The translations under genes were made by a program, and so were the position numbers. Of a DNA stretch of 64,000 nt, positions 7,829 through 16,441 are shown in pieces (positions within the stretch are counted from its first letter, which is position 1; the number at the start of each line of letters is the position of its first letter). The notes beneath the pieces were generated by a model. It saw only the letters and a program-made list of their open reading frames with translations. It had not been told where the DNA came from and did not search any database. Where the stretch lies: contig VYCM01000141.1 of NCBI GenBank assembly GCA_009843915.1, positions 1 through 64,000 of the forward strand, written 5' to 3'. Source of the DNA: Acidimicrobiaceae bacterium (GTDB taxonomy: Bacteria > Actinomycetota > Acidimicrobiia > Acidimicrobiales > Aldehydirespiratoraceae).

Positions 7829-8832
7829 CCAGGCCAGTTGTTGCCATCACCATCGGACGATCCAACTACCGGCGGATGTTCAGCGATGCCGCACTGGCCG
7901 ATCTGGCTGATGCCGCGGAGGTCGTCCACCACCCCGGCGACGAACCGGCTGGCAAGCAGGACCTGCTCGCCGTTCTGGGCGAAGTCGATGCCTGCATCAC
8001 CAGCTGGGGAGTGGCCCCGCTGGATGCCGACGTCGTGGCGGGCGCGCCCCGTCTCGGGCACCTGGCCCACATGGGCGGCAGCGTGAAGCGCTTTGTGTCC
8101 GCCGCGGTGTGGGAGCGCGGCATGAGGGTGACCAGCGCCTCGGTTGCGCTGGCCCGGGACGTGGCCGAAACCACGTTGGGCCTGATGATCGTGGGCCGCA
8201 AGCGGATCTGGCCCCTGGGAAACCACGTGCGAGACGGCGGATGGCGCGAGAGTCCCGTCTGGAACCGCTGGGATGCCCGCGAGCTCAGCCGTTCGACGGT
8301 GGGCTTGATCGGCGTCGGCAACGTCGGCCGCCACGTGATCGAGCTGTTGGCCGGGTTCGAGACGACCATCCTGGTGGCCGACCCGTACCTCGGTGACGAT
8401 GAGGCCCAGCAACTCGGAGTGGAGAGGGTCGAGCTGGCGGAGCTGATGGATCGCTGCGACGTCGTGTCGATCCACGCTCCAGCCAACGACGAGACCAAGC
8501 ACATGGTCGGTGCCGAACTACTGGGCCGACTGGGCGACGGCGCGGTGCTGATCAACACCGCCCGAGGCACCATCATCGATGAGGGGGCCTTGGTCGACGA
8601 GCTGACCACCGGACGGATCTTCGCCTTCCTCGACGTGACCGATCCGGAGCCCCCGGCACCCGACAGCCCGCTCCGGCGTCTCGACAACGTGGTGGTCACC
8701 CCCCACATCGCGGGCTGCATCGAGAACTGCCACCGCATGGGCGAGTTGGCCGTCGAGGAGGTCCGCCGCTACCTCGCGGGCGAACCGGCCATCAACGAGG
8801 TCCGGCCCGACATGCTCGACCGGATCGCCTGA
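7825..8832 (+). CDS. D-2-hydroxyacid dehydrogenase, NAD(P)-dependent
   Basis: A 335-residue member of the phosphoglycerate-dehydrogenase-like family. The nucleotide-binding motif VGLIGVGNVGRHV lies at about residues 160-172. The catalytic trio is visible as Arg in INTARGTIIDEGALVDEL, Glu in DVTDPEPP, and His in VVVTPHIAG. These enzymes interconvert D-2-hydroxyacids and 2-oxoacids. The GTG at 7825 overlaps the kinase stop as GTGA and has GAGGGAG nine bases upstream, so I prefer it to the earlier in-frame GTG at 7801. As the last gene of the run it may oxidise or reduce a product of the aldolase step (inference). Confidence 0.88.
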   Translation: MTRPVVAITIGRSNYRRMFSDAALADLADAAEVVHHPGDEPAGKQDLLAVLGEVDACITSWGVAPLDADVVAGAPRLGHLAHMGGSVKRFVSAAVWERGMRVTSASVALARDVAETTLGLMIVGRKRIWPLGNHVRDGGWRESPVWNRWDARELSRSTVGLIGVGNVGRHVIELLAGFETTILVADPYLGDDEAQQLGVERVELAELMDRCDVVSIHAPANDETKHMVGAELLGRLGDGAVLINTARGTIIDEGALVDELTTGRIFAFLDVTDPEPPAPDSPLRRLDNVVVTPHIAGCIENCHRMGELAVEEVRRYLAGEPAINEVRPDMLDRIA

Positions 8833-8835
8833 CCG

Positions 8836-9615
8836 TCAGCTGAGGACTAGGCCGCCGTCCACCTCGATGGCCTGGCCCGTCAGGTAACGGGCGTCGTCAC
8901 TGGCCAGGAAGGCGACGACCCCGGCGATCTCCTCCGGCCGGGCCAACCGTTTGACCGCAGTGTCGTTGGCCCTCATGTCCAGCCACTCCGCGGCGGTCAT
9001 CCCGACGGTGGCCCCGACCTCTCCGGCCACCTTGCGCACCATGTCGGTGAGAGTGTTGCCGGCGCACACCGCGTTGACAGTGATGCCGTGGGGCCCCAGC
9101 TCCATGGCGGCGGAGCGGGTGATGCCCACTACGCCGCTCTTGGTACCCGAGTACTCCGCCGAGTAGGGCCAGCTCGTCTTGGCAGCCATGGACGCGATGT
9201 TGATGATGGAGCCCCGCCCCTGAGCGGTCATGACCGGAGCGGCCAGGCTGTTCGAGATGAGGACTCCGGTCAGGTTGACGGCCACGATGTCCTCCCAGCG
9301 GTCGAGAGGGATCTCCGGCAGCGGCCCCCCGACGTAGACACCCGCGCAGGCCACCAGCACGTCGATGCGACCCCAAGCCTCCATCACCCGGTCGAAGGCA
9401 GCCTGCTGGTCCTCGCTGGAGCGCACATCGCACCTCAGGGCCATCGCCTCGACCCCCTCGGCCCGCGCCGCGGTGGCGGTGGCGTCGTTGTCGGCCTCGT
9501 TGATGTCGAGGCAGGCGACGTTGGCTCCCTCGGCAGCGAAGCGGAGCGCGGTGGCCGCACCGATGCCGGTGGCCGAGCCGGTGATGACCAAGACCTGTTC
9601 GGTGAACCGCCTCAT
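8836..9615 (-). CDS. SDR family NAD(P)-dependent oxidoreductase
   Basis: The 259-residue product has all classical SDR features: VITGSATGIGAATALRF cofactor motif, DVRSSED, a CAG triplet in VACAGVYVGG, catalytic Ser in IINIASMAA, intact Tyr-x-x-x-Lys in EYSGTKS, and YLTGQAIEVDGGLVLS at the C terminus. This looks like a 3-oxoacyl-ACP reductase/glucose dehydrogenase-type SDR of unknown substrate. It converges on the hydroxyacid dehydrogenase with only three bases between the stops. A TAGGGT box at 9622-9627, six bases before the ATG, suggests leaderless transcription. It is the last resident gene before the defence island. Confidence 0.9.
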   Translation of the reverse strand: MRRFTEQVLVITGSATGIGAATALRFAAEGANVACLDINEADNDATATAARAEGVEAMALRCDVRSSEDQQAAFDRVMEAWGRIDVLVACAGVYVGGPLPEIPLDRWEDIVAVNLTGVLISNSLAAPVMTAQGRGSIINIASMAAKTSWPYSAEYSGTKSGVVGITRSAAMELGPHGITVNAVCAGNTLTDMVRKVAGEVGATVGMTAAEWLDMRANDTAVKRLARPEEIAGVVAFLASDDARYLTGQAIEVDGGLVLS

Positions 9616-9709
9616 TACGCGACCCTACTAGCGCGACGAGAAGCCACTAGCCAACTGGGCCATGTCCGTTGTCCTAGCGAGCCTGACTGGGAGAGTTCGC
9701 ACCCGTCCC

Positions 9710-10030
9710 TTACGCAACCTGGATGGCATCATCTAGGCGGTCGGGCACCTCGGCGGGGAACGAGAGCACTAGATGACGGCCCAGCGCCGTCGCCACGCGG
9801 GCCAGAGTATCGATGCGGTTGCGGGCGCCACCGCCCTCCTCCAGCCGAGAGATCACCGACTGGGTCGTGCCCATCCGCTCGGCTAGCTCGCGCTGGCTCA
9901 GGCCGACGTCGATGCGCAGGTCATAGATGAGTTGCCCTAGGGCGAGGTCCTGCTCGACCCCGGCCCGTTCCTCCTCCGAGGGGGTGCCTCGCTGCTTCTT
10001 GATGTCTTCCCAACGCGACTTGTTCGCCAT
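9710..10030 (-). CDS. XRE-family helix-turn-helix regulator
   Basis: A 106-residue protein with a Cro/C1-type HTH at roughly residues 33-70 (YDLRIDVGLSQRELAERMGT, then TQSVISRLEEG) and a C-terminal extension typical of HigA-like antitoxins. No toxin-like gene precedes or follows it, so it is more likely a standalone regulator. It is divergent from hsdM, and an 8-bp inverted repeat at 10066-10087 in the shared upstream region is a plausible operator. A Shine-Dalgarno (TAGGAGA on the minus strand) precedes the ATG, unlike most resident genes. Control of the type I restriction operon is an inference from position. Confidence 0.8.
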   Translation of the reverse strand: MANKSRWEDIKKQRGTPSEEERAGVEQDLALGQLIYDLRIDVGLSQRELAERMGTTQSVISRLEEGGGARNRIDTLARVATALGRHLVLSFPAEVPDRLDDAIQVA

Positions 10031-10065
10031 CGTGCTGTCTCCTATTCGGGAATAACAGAACTACG

Positions 10066-10087
10066 ATGATCGCACAAAAGCGATCAT
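10066..10087. promoter_or_regulatory. Candidate operator: 8-bp perfect inverted repeat
   Basis: ATGATCGC at 10066-10073 and GCGATCAT at 10080-10087 form perfect 8-bp arms around a six-base spacer (ACAAAA). The site lies 36 bases upstream of the XRE start on one side and about 147 bases upstream of hsdM on the other, so one bound regulator could affect both. Size and symmetry fit a dimeric HTH protein; binding is inferred. Confidence 0.5.
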
Positions 10088-10233
10088 GACGCCGACATCA
10101 GAGGGTCGGACTAGACAGAAGAGCTATTGAGTCCGTCGTCACTCCTGTATCGGCGATATGGCAGGCTTTGGCGCCCGTTGGGTAAGGCGTGCGGTTCCAC
10201 GCAGCGCCGCTATCGGATGCTAGGAAGGATTGC

Positions 10234-11886
10234 ATGCCAGAAAGGCGCCCCAAGAAGGCACAAGTCAGTGCGAGCGGAGTGGCGGATCAGGGTGCCATCA
10301 CCGGCTACGAGGCCGAATTGTGGGCCATGGCCGACGCGCTACGGGGCAGTATGGACGCGGCCGAGTACAAGCATGTGGTGCTGGGCCTGATCTTTCTGAA
10401 GTACATCTCCGACGCGTTCGAGGAGCGACATGCCCAACTGATCGCCGAGCAGGACGAAGGTGCAGATCCCGAGGATCCCGACGAGTACCGGGCTGTGAAC
10501 GTGTTCTGGGTACCGCGGGAGGCCCGATGGGAGGGTCTCCAGGCCGCGGCTCGCCAACCCGATATCGGCGAGATGCTCGACGATGCCATGGTTGCGATCG
10601 AGCACGACAACCCGGCGCTCAAGGGAGTGCTGCCGAAGGACTACGCTCGCCCGGAGCTCGACAAGGTGCGCCTCGGCCAACTCATCGACATGGTGGGCAA
10701 CATCAAGGTGGGCGACGCCGAGGCCCGCTCTAAGGACGTGCTGGGCCGGGTGTACGAGTACTTCCTGTCGCAGTTCGCCAGCGCAGAGGGCAAGCGGGGC
10801 GGCGAGTTCTACACACCGAGGTGCGTGGTGAAGCTGCTGGTGGAGATGCTGGAGCCCTACAGCGGCCGGGTCTACGACCCGTGCTGCGGGTCGTCGGGCA
10901 TGTTCGTACAATCGGTGGAGTTCATCCGGGCCCACGCCACCGGCAACGGCAACAGCAGCCAATCGCGGGCGGGAGCCCGGGCCGACATCTCGATCTACGG
11001 CCAGGAGTCGAACTACACCACCTGGCGCCTGGCGAAGATGAACCTAGCGATCCGGGGCATCGAGGGCCAGATAGCCCACGGCGACACGTTCCACAACGAC
11101 CGCCACCCCGACCTGAAGGCAGACTTCATCCTGGCCAATCCGCCATTCAACGTAAAGGACTGGGGCGGCGAGCACCTAGCCGACGACAAACGTTGGCAAT
11201 TCGGCGTGCCGCCGGCCCGCAACGCCAACTTCGCCTGGGTACAGCACATGGTGCATCACCTGTCGCCGTCAGGCGTAGCCGGGTTCGTACTGGCAAACGG
11301 CTCGATGTCGTCGAAGCAGTCAGGCGAGGGCGAGATCCGCAAGCGTCTCGTCGAGGCCGACCTAGTCGACTGCATGGTGGCCCTGCCGAGCCAGCTCTTC
11401 TACTCCACTCAGATCCCAGCGTGTTTGTGGTTCGTGGCTCGGGGTCGGGGCGGGAGCCGCTTCCGCGATCGCCGCGGCGAGTTGTTGTTCATCGACGCCC
11501 GCAAGATAGGCCACATGGTCGACCGCACTCACCGCGAGTTCAGTAACGATGACATAGCCCGTATCGCCGACACCTACCACACTTGGCGGAGCTCAGGCGA
11601 CGGCTCGTACGTCGACATACCCGGCTTCTGCAAGAGCGCTAGCCGGGAGAACATTCGGCAGCACGATCACATCCTCACTCCAGGCCGCTACGTTGGAATA
11701 GAACCTGACGAGGAAGACGACGAGCCCTTCGAAGACAAGATGCGCCGTTTAGCAGCCCAATGGAGGCAACAACATTCATATGCTGCCCAATTGGACTCGG
11801 CAATCGAATCGAGCCTCAGAGACCTCGGATATGGACTGGATGCTAGTGAAGTTGGAACGAGATTAGGAACTGACTCAGATGCCTGA
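10234..11886 (+). CDS. hsdM: Type I restriction-modification system methyltransferase subunit HsdM
   Basis: HsdM supplies the adenine-methyltransferase activity of a type I system. The 550-residue product has the N-terminal HsdM helical domain ([26 protein letters not shown]), the SAM-binding motif [12 protein letters not shown] near residue 213, and the catalytic NPPF in [15 protein letters not shown] near residue 302. ATG 10234 is chosen because AGGAAGG lies six bases upstream; the open frame begins 15 codons earlier without a ribosome site. The stop overlaps hsdS by eight bases. The partner hsdR is not adjacent but about 8 kb downstream at 21353, on the same strand. Confidence 0.95.
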   Translation: MPERRPKKAQVSASGVADQGAITGYEAELWAMADALRGSMDAAEYKHVVLGLIFLKYISDAFEERHAQLIAEQDEGADPEDPDEYRAVNVFWVPREARWEGLQAAARQPDIGEMLDDAMVAIEHDNPALKGVLPKDYARPELDKVRLGQLIDMVGNIKVGDAEARSKDVLGRVYEYFLSQFASAEGKRGGEFYTPRCVVKLLVEMLEPYSGRVYDPCCGSSGMFVQSVEFIRAHATGNGNSSQSRAGARADISIYGQESNYTTWRLAKMNLAIRGIEGQIAHGDTFHNDRHPDLKADFILANPPFNVKDWGGEHLADDKRWQFGVPPARNANFAWVQHMVHHLSPSGVAGFVLANGSMSSKQSGEGEIRKRLVEADLVDCMVALPSQLFYSTQIPACLWFVARGRGGSRFRDRRGELLFIDARKIGHMVDRTHREFSNDDIARIADTYHTWRSSGDGSYVDIPGFCKSASRENIRQHDHILTPGRYVGIEPDEEDDEPFEDKMRRLAAQWRQQHSYAAQLDSAIESSLRDLGYGLDASEVGTRLGTDSDA

Positions 11887-13201
11887 TATCCCAATGCGAG
11901 AAGCTATCAAGTTCGCGATTGGCGGAGGATGGGGCGATGAAGCTCCAAGTGCTGACACCATTCCAGTCCGCGTGATTCGAGGGACAGATTTCGCGCGGAT
12001 ACGTGAGGGAGACTACACCAGTATTCCCCGGCGACATGAGTCGATCAGAAGAGTAGAACGACGACAACTGCAGTCGGGCGATGTAGTAATGGAGATCTCT
12101 GGCGGTAGCCAGACTAGCGGACAGTCTACGGGCCGGACCCTCTTCTTATCAGATGATAATCTAATGGACTTGCAAGATATTGCCATTCCGGCCAGCTTCT
12201 GTCGTCTAGTTCGATTTAATGAGGAACATGTCGAATCCAAGTATGCGTATTATTGTCTGCAAGAGATGTATATGTCTGGCCGAGTCAAGTTATATGAGAA
12301 CCAGTCGACTGGAATCAGCAACTTTCAGTTTGAACATTTCTTGGATTCGGAGATTCTTAGTGTGCCTCCGCTCGGCAGCCAACGTTCAGTCGTTCATGTG
12401 CTTGAAACTATGGACGACAGAATACTGCTCAACCTCCGCATTGGTGAGACGCTAGAGGAGATGGCACAAGCACTTTTTCGATCGTGGTTTGTCGCTTTCG
12501 ATCCTGTCCGCGCTAGAGCAGAAGGACGAGAGCTGTCACTACCCGTACATATGGCGGATCTCTTCCCTCATCGCTTCTCGAACTCGGAACTGGGCCTCAT
12601 CCCTGAGAGTTGGACCGTTGAACCACTTAGCAAGATCGCAGATCACCTGCGGGAGACTGAACATCCCGGGGATTCGCCTAGCACGTCGTTCAGCCACCAC
12701 AGCATCCCAGCGTATGATTCTGGCATGGTGCCCGTGGAACAATACGGAAGTTCGATCAAGAGCCATAAGGCAATCGTCAAACCGGGGGCCGTCTTGATTT
12801 CAAGATTGAACCCCGAGATCGAACGCGTATGGCTGCCATACGTCTCGAATGGTGAGCGAGCTGTCTGCTCGACCGAGTTCATGGTGCTGATGCCGAGACA
12901 GCCGTTCACATCTAGCTACTTGTACTGTCTTGCTCGTTCGAAGACCTTTAGGCACAATGTCATGTCCCTCGTAACCGGTACATCCAAGAGTCATCAGCGC
13001 GCACCCGCTAAGTCGGTCATGTCGATTGGCGTACCAGTTCCACCTGCAGAGATCGTTGCCGCCTTCGACGAATACGCGAAGAGTATTCTCGACAGAGCCC
13101 AAGTTCACAGGGCGGAGGCTTCCCTTCTCGGATTGTTGCGTGATGTCTTGTTGCCGAGATTAGTGTCTGGGAGCGCTCAATCAAACGTCAACGTTCAGTA
13201 G
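11879..13201 (+). CDS. hsdS: Type I restriction-modification system specificity subunit HsdS
   Basis: HsdS determines the bipartite DNA target of the type I enzyme. The 440-residue product has two target-recognition halves: one at about 1-180 and the second at about 225-400, separated by the conserved helical spacer [28 protein letters not shown] second helical segment closes the protein ([28 protein letters not shown]). The first half in particular is visibly richer in A and T than the surrounding genome, in keeping with exchange of recognition domains by transfer. ATG 11879 overlaps hsdM by eight bases; an in-frame ATG at 11894 is an alternative. No recognition sequence can be predicted. 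Confidence 0.93.
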   Translation: MPDIPMREAIKFAIGGGWGDEAPSADTIPVRVIRGTDFARIREGDYTSIPRRHESIRRVERRQLQSGDVVMEISGGSQTSGQSTGRTLFLSDDNLMDLQDIAIPASFCRLVRFNEEHVESKYAYYCLQEMYMSGRVKLYENQSTGISNFQFEHFLDSEILSVPPLGSQRSVVHVLETMDDRILLNLRIGETLEEMAQALFRSWFVAFDPVRARAEGRELSLPVHMADLFPHRFSNSELGLIPESWTVEPLSKIADHLRETEHPGDSPSTSFSHHSIPAYDSGMVPVEQYGSSIKSHKAIVKPGAVLISRLNPEIERVWLPYVSNGERAVCSTEFMVLMPRQPFTSSYLYCLARSKTFRHNVMSLVTGTSKSHQRAPAKSVMSIGVPVPPAEIVAAFDEYAKSILDRAQVHRAEASLLGLLRDVLLPRLVSGSAQSNVNVQ

Positions 13202-13328
13202 ACTAACTGTTAGTTAGGGCGAGATCCGTATCCGATATCGCAATGCTGTACGGCTACCCATCAGATATGCGTCCACATTGGGTCAAGAAAGTATCGCAGC
13301 TGATCTTGTTGGCATCGTCTATACTAGT

Positions 13329-14123
13329 TTACTCCATTAGCGGCAATACCGACCGAGCGGCATCTATCGTAGCATAGACTGAATCCATAGGCTCCACTAC
13401 AACCAAGTCCGCCGATTCTCGATGCGGTGAGCCACACTGTGAACATACAGTGAAAGATATCTTTTGTGCAGTAACAACTCCAATTAGACTTGCCAAATCG
13501 CGTCTTGGTGTTCCCTCGATAGCGACCAGTGTCGGTTCAAGCAACACAGGACCTCCGCTGTTTCCCGGGAAGGCGGAGCCATCCACGAGAAATGTATGAT
13601 GGTGTCCATCGAACCATCCCTGAACTTGTGACAATATTCCAAACCGCACAACGGGGTAATCTTGGTGAGCGGCCTGTGCTCCAACAGGGAAGCCTAGCAT
13701 GAAGCAATGATCACCGGCACTCAATTGAGACTGTATCGCCATGGCTCTGTCGAGTGAGTTAGTGTCGCCAAACGACTTTGCATTTGCCCCTATCTCTTGC
13801 AAGCCTTCTGGGGGCGGAGCTGGATGAATGGATATATCTCGGGAACTGTCGGGATGCATGATCCATCGGGACAAGTCCGTCACAATTGGTTGTGTGCCTC
13901 GTTGTTGATCCAAATTGACGCGTGCCAAGAGTTGCGTACTGCCTTCACCCTTGGCGTCATCTATGACATGGCGGTTCGTGACGATCCAGCAATCGCTCCA
14001 CCCATCGCCGCGATCACGGTTGTACAAGAAACCCGAGCCTAATGGTATCTGATTCAAGTCCTGTCTCTGCGGTGTCGTGATGGACAGCACGGCACTCAAG
14101 GCGTCGGGTGGGCATAGCGCCAT
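13329..14123 (-). CDS. Trypsin-like serine protease
   Basis: A 264-residue protein with a chymotrypsin-fold protease triad: His52 in VTNRHVID, probable Asp96 in SRDISIHP, and Ser189 in PGNSGGPV. There is no PDZ domain and no signal peptide, so it is probably cytoplasmic, unlike periplasmic HtrA. A CSQC pair near the C terminus (FTVCSQCGSPH) may bind metal or form a disulfide. It lies on the same strand as the XRE and (split) ImmA/IrrE genes, 223 bases downstream of the latter, so the three may once have formed an operon. Cytoplasmic trypsin-like proteases recur as effectors in bacterial immune loci; that role here is an inference. Confidence 0.82.
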   Translation of the reverse strand: MALCPPDALSAVLSITTPQRQDLNQIPLGSGFLYNRDRGDGWSDCWIVTNRHVIDDAKGEGSTQLLARVNLDQQRGTQPIVTDLSRWIMHPDSSRDISIHPAPPPEGLQEIGANAKSFGDTNSLDRAMAIQSQLSAGDHCFMLGFPVGAQAAHQDYPVVRFGILSQVQGWFDGHHHTFLVDGSAFPGNSGGPVLLEPTLVAIEGTPRRDLASLIGVVTAQKISFTVCSQCGSPHRESADLVVVEPMDSVYATIDAARSVLPLME

Positions 14124-14346
14124 CGCGTAGCTCTCTTTCGAAAGATCGGTATTGCGAGCAGCAATCCTATGGGCCTGACCGTCACATGGACGAGATGATG
14201 GATACGCCGCCTAGGGCATGCCTCTTGGGCTCACCACATTGGCCGGCGAACCGGACGCCACAATTCAAGACAGCGACCATGGCTCTCGCGCAGATTCGTC
14301 GATCAGCCGATGCCGGGCTCGTGCAACAAGCCGTGTTGGTCGGAAT

Positions 14347-14749
14347 CTAGGTCGCTCTGCGCTTCGCGCGCTCTCGTGCAGCCTGCTTGGATGCGCCGGT
14401 GACGTCAAGGCGCCACTTCAACATTCTCTCGCTTACTGCCAAGCGCTCCATAGCGTCTTGACTGCTGACATGCCCCCGTGCAACGGCGAGCGCCATCTCG
14501 CGGGTCACGAGCAACTCCCCCCCGAGCCAACTCGCCTCCTGCTCCTTGGTGGCGTTCCAGAGTCTGCGTCCAGTTCCTGCATCGAGTGCTGGCGCAGGCT
14601 CGTGAAACAGCAGCGCGTGCGCGACTTCGTGCGCCAGATCGCTGTTCTGACGTGCAGGGCTGTGGGAGTCGTTGTGGACGATCATCCTGTAGCACCCGCG
14701 AAGAACCGTTAGACCCGAGAAGGACTCGGGATCCTCGGTCAAAAGGTAG
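14347..14749 (-). pseudogene. ImmA/IrrE-type metallopeptidase, C-terminal fragment (gene split by transposon)
   Basis: This piece carries the zinc-protease motif HEVAH (H38, E39, H42 of the fragment as counted from TTG 14742) followed by ALLFHEP, then the helical C-terminal half. It lacks the N-terminal part of the domain, which is found at 17502-17679 on the other side of the transposon. Joining the two across one copy of the 8-bp duplication gives an uninterrupted protein of about 190 residues (…GAHYL then LTEDPESFSG…). The fragment could still be translated from the TTG at 14742 but would miss the first 59 residues. ImmA/IrrE proteases typically cleave a partner XRE repressor. Confidence 0.88.
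14742..14749. repeat. Target-site duplication, left copy
   Basis: AAAGGTAG directly abuts the left terminal inverted repeat of the transposon and is repeated exactly at 17502-17509. Eight bases is the duplication length expected for IS1595-family insertion. Confidence 0.9.
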
Positions 14750-14774
14750 GGGGATTATAGACGTGAGTGACAAA
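14750..14774 (+). repeat. Left terminal inverted repeat of the IS1595-type element
   Basis: Begins GGGGATTATAG and continues through GACAAA. It pairs with 17477-17501 at 23 of 25 positions; the two mismatches are at positions 4 and 5 from the tip. Confidence 0.92.
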
Positions 14775-14779
14775 CCGGC

Positions 14780-14926
14780 TCAGTCGCCGGTGTCGTCAAC
14801 GTCTTGGAGGTAACGCCACTCGTCGCGCTTCTTGGGTGGGGTGTTGAGGACGGCTCGCATGATGTCTTCGGGGTCGGCATCGATGGGGTCGGGCCATTCG
14901 AGTTCACGCTTGCGCTTGTCGGTCAT
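14780..14926 (-). CDS. Small hypothetical protein, last gene of the transposon
   Basis: A 48-residue acidic protein (MTDKRKRELEWPDPIDADPE… ending LQDVDDTGD). ATG 14926 overlaps the stop of the upstream nuclease-like gene as ATGA, which fixes this start and excludes the longer open frame upstream. I recognise no domain. Translational coupling to the nuclease-like gene and its end position, six bases inside the left repeat, indicate it is a genuine cargo gene. It could be a small regulator or inhibitor of its neighbours, but nothing in the sequence demonstrates this. Confidence 0.6.
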   Translation of the reverse strand: MTDKRKRELEWPDPIDADPEDIMRAVLNTPPKKRDEWRYLQDVDDTGD

Positions 14927-15546
14927 GCTGTGCCTCCTGTCGTCGGTCCATTGGCGGGAACGGGTTTGCCGCCCTTGATCGCAACGTCTGAACGGGCATA
15001 GACCGCTTTGCCTCTCAGTTTCGTGGCGGGCTTGATCAGTCCCCATGTTTCGGTGCGGCCACCGCCGTGGGGTCCCGATGTGCTTCGTTCGTACTTCCAG
15101 TCGTCACGATTCAGGAACGCTACATCGACACGCCAGATGATGACTTGTCGGTCGCGTTCGTAGGTGTTGGTGGTGTCGATCAGATAGCGCCAGACGATGT
15201 ACCAGCCTGGGTGGTCAAAGTGTGCTTGTATCTGCCAGGGCCGGATGCTGGCCTTTGACTCGAGGCAGTCCTGGGGCGGCGGTGGCGTGGGACTGCCGCG
15301 GCGTTGCAGATCGGGGAACTTGCCAGCGGCCACATCTCGATTGCGGTTCTTCTCGTAGACGCTGTGCATGTCGAGCGCCTTAGTGCCCCAGATGCTCACA
15401 AGACCGCTGAACATGTTGGACTGCTCGAAGTAGATTTCGACCAGGCCGTCCATGTCGCGTTCGATGAAGTCCACGGCGCTGCGGACTGCTGCCACGGTCA
15501 GGCCGTTGGGCAGGACGACGCTGGGGTCAAAGTCGTCGCGGCGCAT
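14923..15546 (-). CDS. PD-(D/E)xK nuclease-like protein, candidate restriction endonuclease
   Basis: A 207-residue protein encoded directly after, and overlapping by 20 bases, a DNA methyltransferase. Residues Pro78-Asp79 (FPDLQRRG) followed by Glu96-Ser-Lys98 (DCLESKAS) reproduce the spacing of a PD-(D/E)xK nuclease active site. Downstream there is a hydrophobic/aromatic core (IQAHFDHPGWYIVWRYLID) that fits a nuclease-fold strand and helix. The pairing implies a compact type II restriction-modification unit, but I do not recognise a named enzyme, and a nicking or accessory role is possible. Its stop overlaps the start of the small last gene of the element. Confidence 0.65.
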   Translation of the reverse strand: MRRDDFDPSVVLPNGLTVAAVRSAVDFIERDMDGLVEIYFEQSNMFSGLVSIWGTKALDMHSVYEKNRNRDVAAGKFPDLQRRGSPTPPPPQDCLESKASIRPWQIQAHFDHPGWYIVWRYLIDTTNTYERDRQVIIWRVDVAFLNRDDWKYERSTSGPHGGGRTETWGLIKPATKLRGKAVYARSDVAIKGGKPVPANGPTTGGTA

Positions 15547-16441
15547 CCGGTGGGTCCAGTGCCGCCAACTGTGGAATGGCTAGAGCGGCCTGCGTGTAGA
15601 ACTCGGCGTCGATCTCGATCCCGATACTTTCGATGCCTAGGGCCGCGGCGGCGGCAATGGTTGCGCCTGACCCCATGAACGGGTCCAAGACAACGCCATC
15701 ACCCAGCGGTAGCGACGCGTGCACCAACTGTCGCATGAGCGACTGGGGTTTCAGCGACGGATGATCTGCGATCTCGCGTTCGTAACCGCGGGCGGGTCCG
15801 CATTCGATCAGATCCCGAAACGGCACATCATCTGAGATGCGGCGTAGTCCTCCGGTTCCCCAACGTCGCAGATTGTCGCGGACTCGGCCATCGAGTGGCT
15901 TGCGGAACAAGCCCCACGGCTCCCAGTTGGCTCGTGGCATGACGCACACATTCGGGTACTCGTCATGCGCGTTTTTGGGGCGATCACCGCCGCGCAAGGT
16001 CTTGACGATCCGCACGATCTCGCCGCGCTTCTCGAACCCAGCATCGATCATCGGTCCATACACCAGATGAGACATGACCGGCGTGGTGGCGATGAACACA
16101 TGGGCGCCGGGCACCAGTACCGGCAGCACCAGTTCAGCGAACCTGGCGAAGAATCCTGCGACCATTGTCCGTTGGGTATCGCTCAACGCCGTGAATCGCG
16201 GCACGGGCCTACGTCTGGCACCGTCATAGGCGGGGGGAAGACGCCAATTGCCGCCGCGCCCGTTGCGTCGTTTGGCGAGATGGCGGGGCGTGTACTCCAC
16301 AACGCTGTACGGCGGGTCTGTGACCACAGCATGTACCGAGTTCGCAGCGATGGTCTCGATATGAGCGAACGCGTCGGCGTGGTGGATCGAATAATCCGTC
16401 AGTCGATCTGTGCCAAGAGCGGCAGTCTCAGCGATTGTCAC
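15527..16441 (-). CDS. DNA methyltransferase (N6-adenine/N4-cytosine, beta-class order)
   Basis: The 304-residue protein has catalytic motif DPPY (VVTDPPYSVVEY) near residue 37 and the SAM-binding motif DPFMGSGATIAAAAAL near residue 260. This catalytic-first, SAM-last order is the beta-class arrangement used by CcrM-like enzymes. A target-recognition region lies between. GTG 16441 is selected because it overlaps the transposase stop as GTGA and removes a long unrelated upstream extension of the open frame. As transposon cargo it could protect DNA from the adjoining nuclease-like protein, or act as an orphan methylase. Target sequence unknown. Confidence 0.9.
   Translation of the reverse strand: MTIAETAALGTDRLTDYSIHHADAFAHIETIAANSVHAVVTDPPYSVVEYTPRHLAKRRNGRGGNWRLPPAYDGARRRPVPRFTALSDTQRTMVAGFFARFAELVLPVLVPGAHVFIATTPVMSHLVYGPMIDAGFEKRGEIVRIVKTLRGGDRPKNAHDEYPNVCVMPRANWEPWGLFRKPLDGRVRDNLRRWGTGGLRRISDDVPFRDLIECGPARGYEREIADHPSLKPQSLMRQLVHASLPLGDGVVLDPFMGSGATIAAAAALGIESIGIEIDAEFYTQAALAIPQLAALDPPDAPRRL

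Noticed and set aside
9710-10030. XRE gene as a HigBA-type antitoxin
   Set aside because: No RelE/HigB-like toxin gene of any size was seen on either side; position facing hsdM favours a regulator.
13202-13328. CTAAC-T-GTTAG palindrome just after hsdS as a terminator
   Set aside because: The 5-bp stem with a one-base loop is too short and AT-poor flanks give no T-run.
14124-14346. Possible small genes in the 223-base gap between protease and ImmA fragment
   Set aside because: Short frames here have no ribosome site or recognisable motif; I see nothing reliable.
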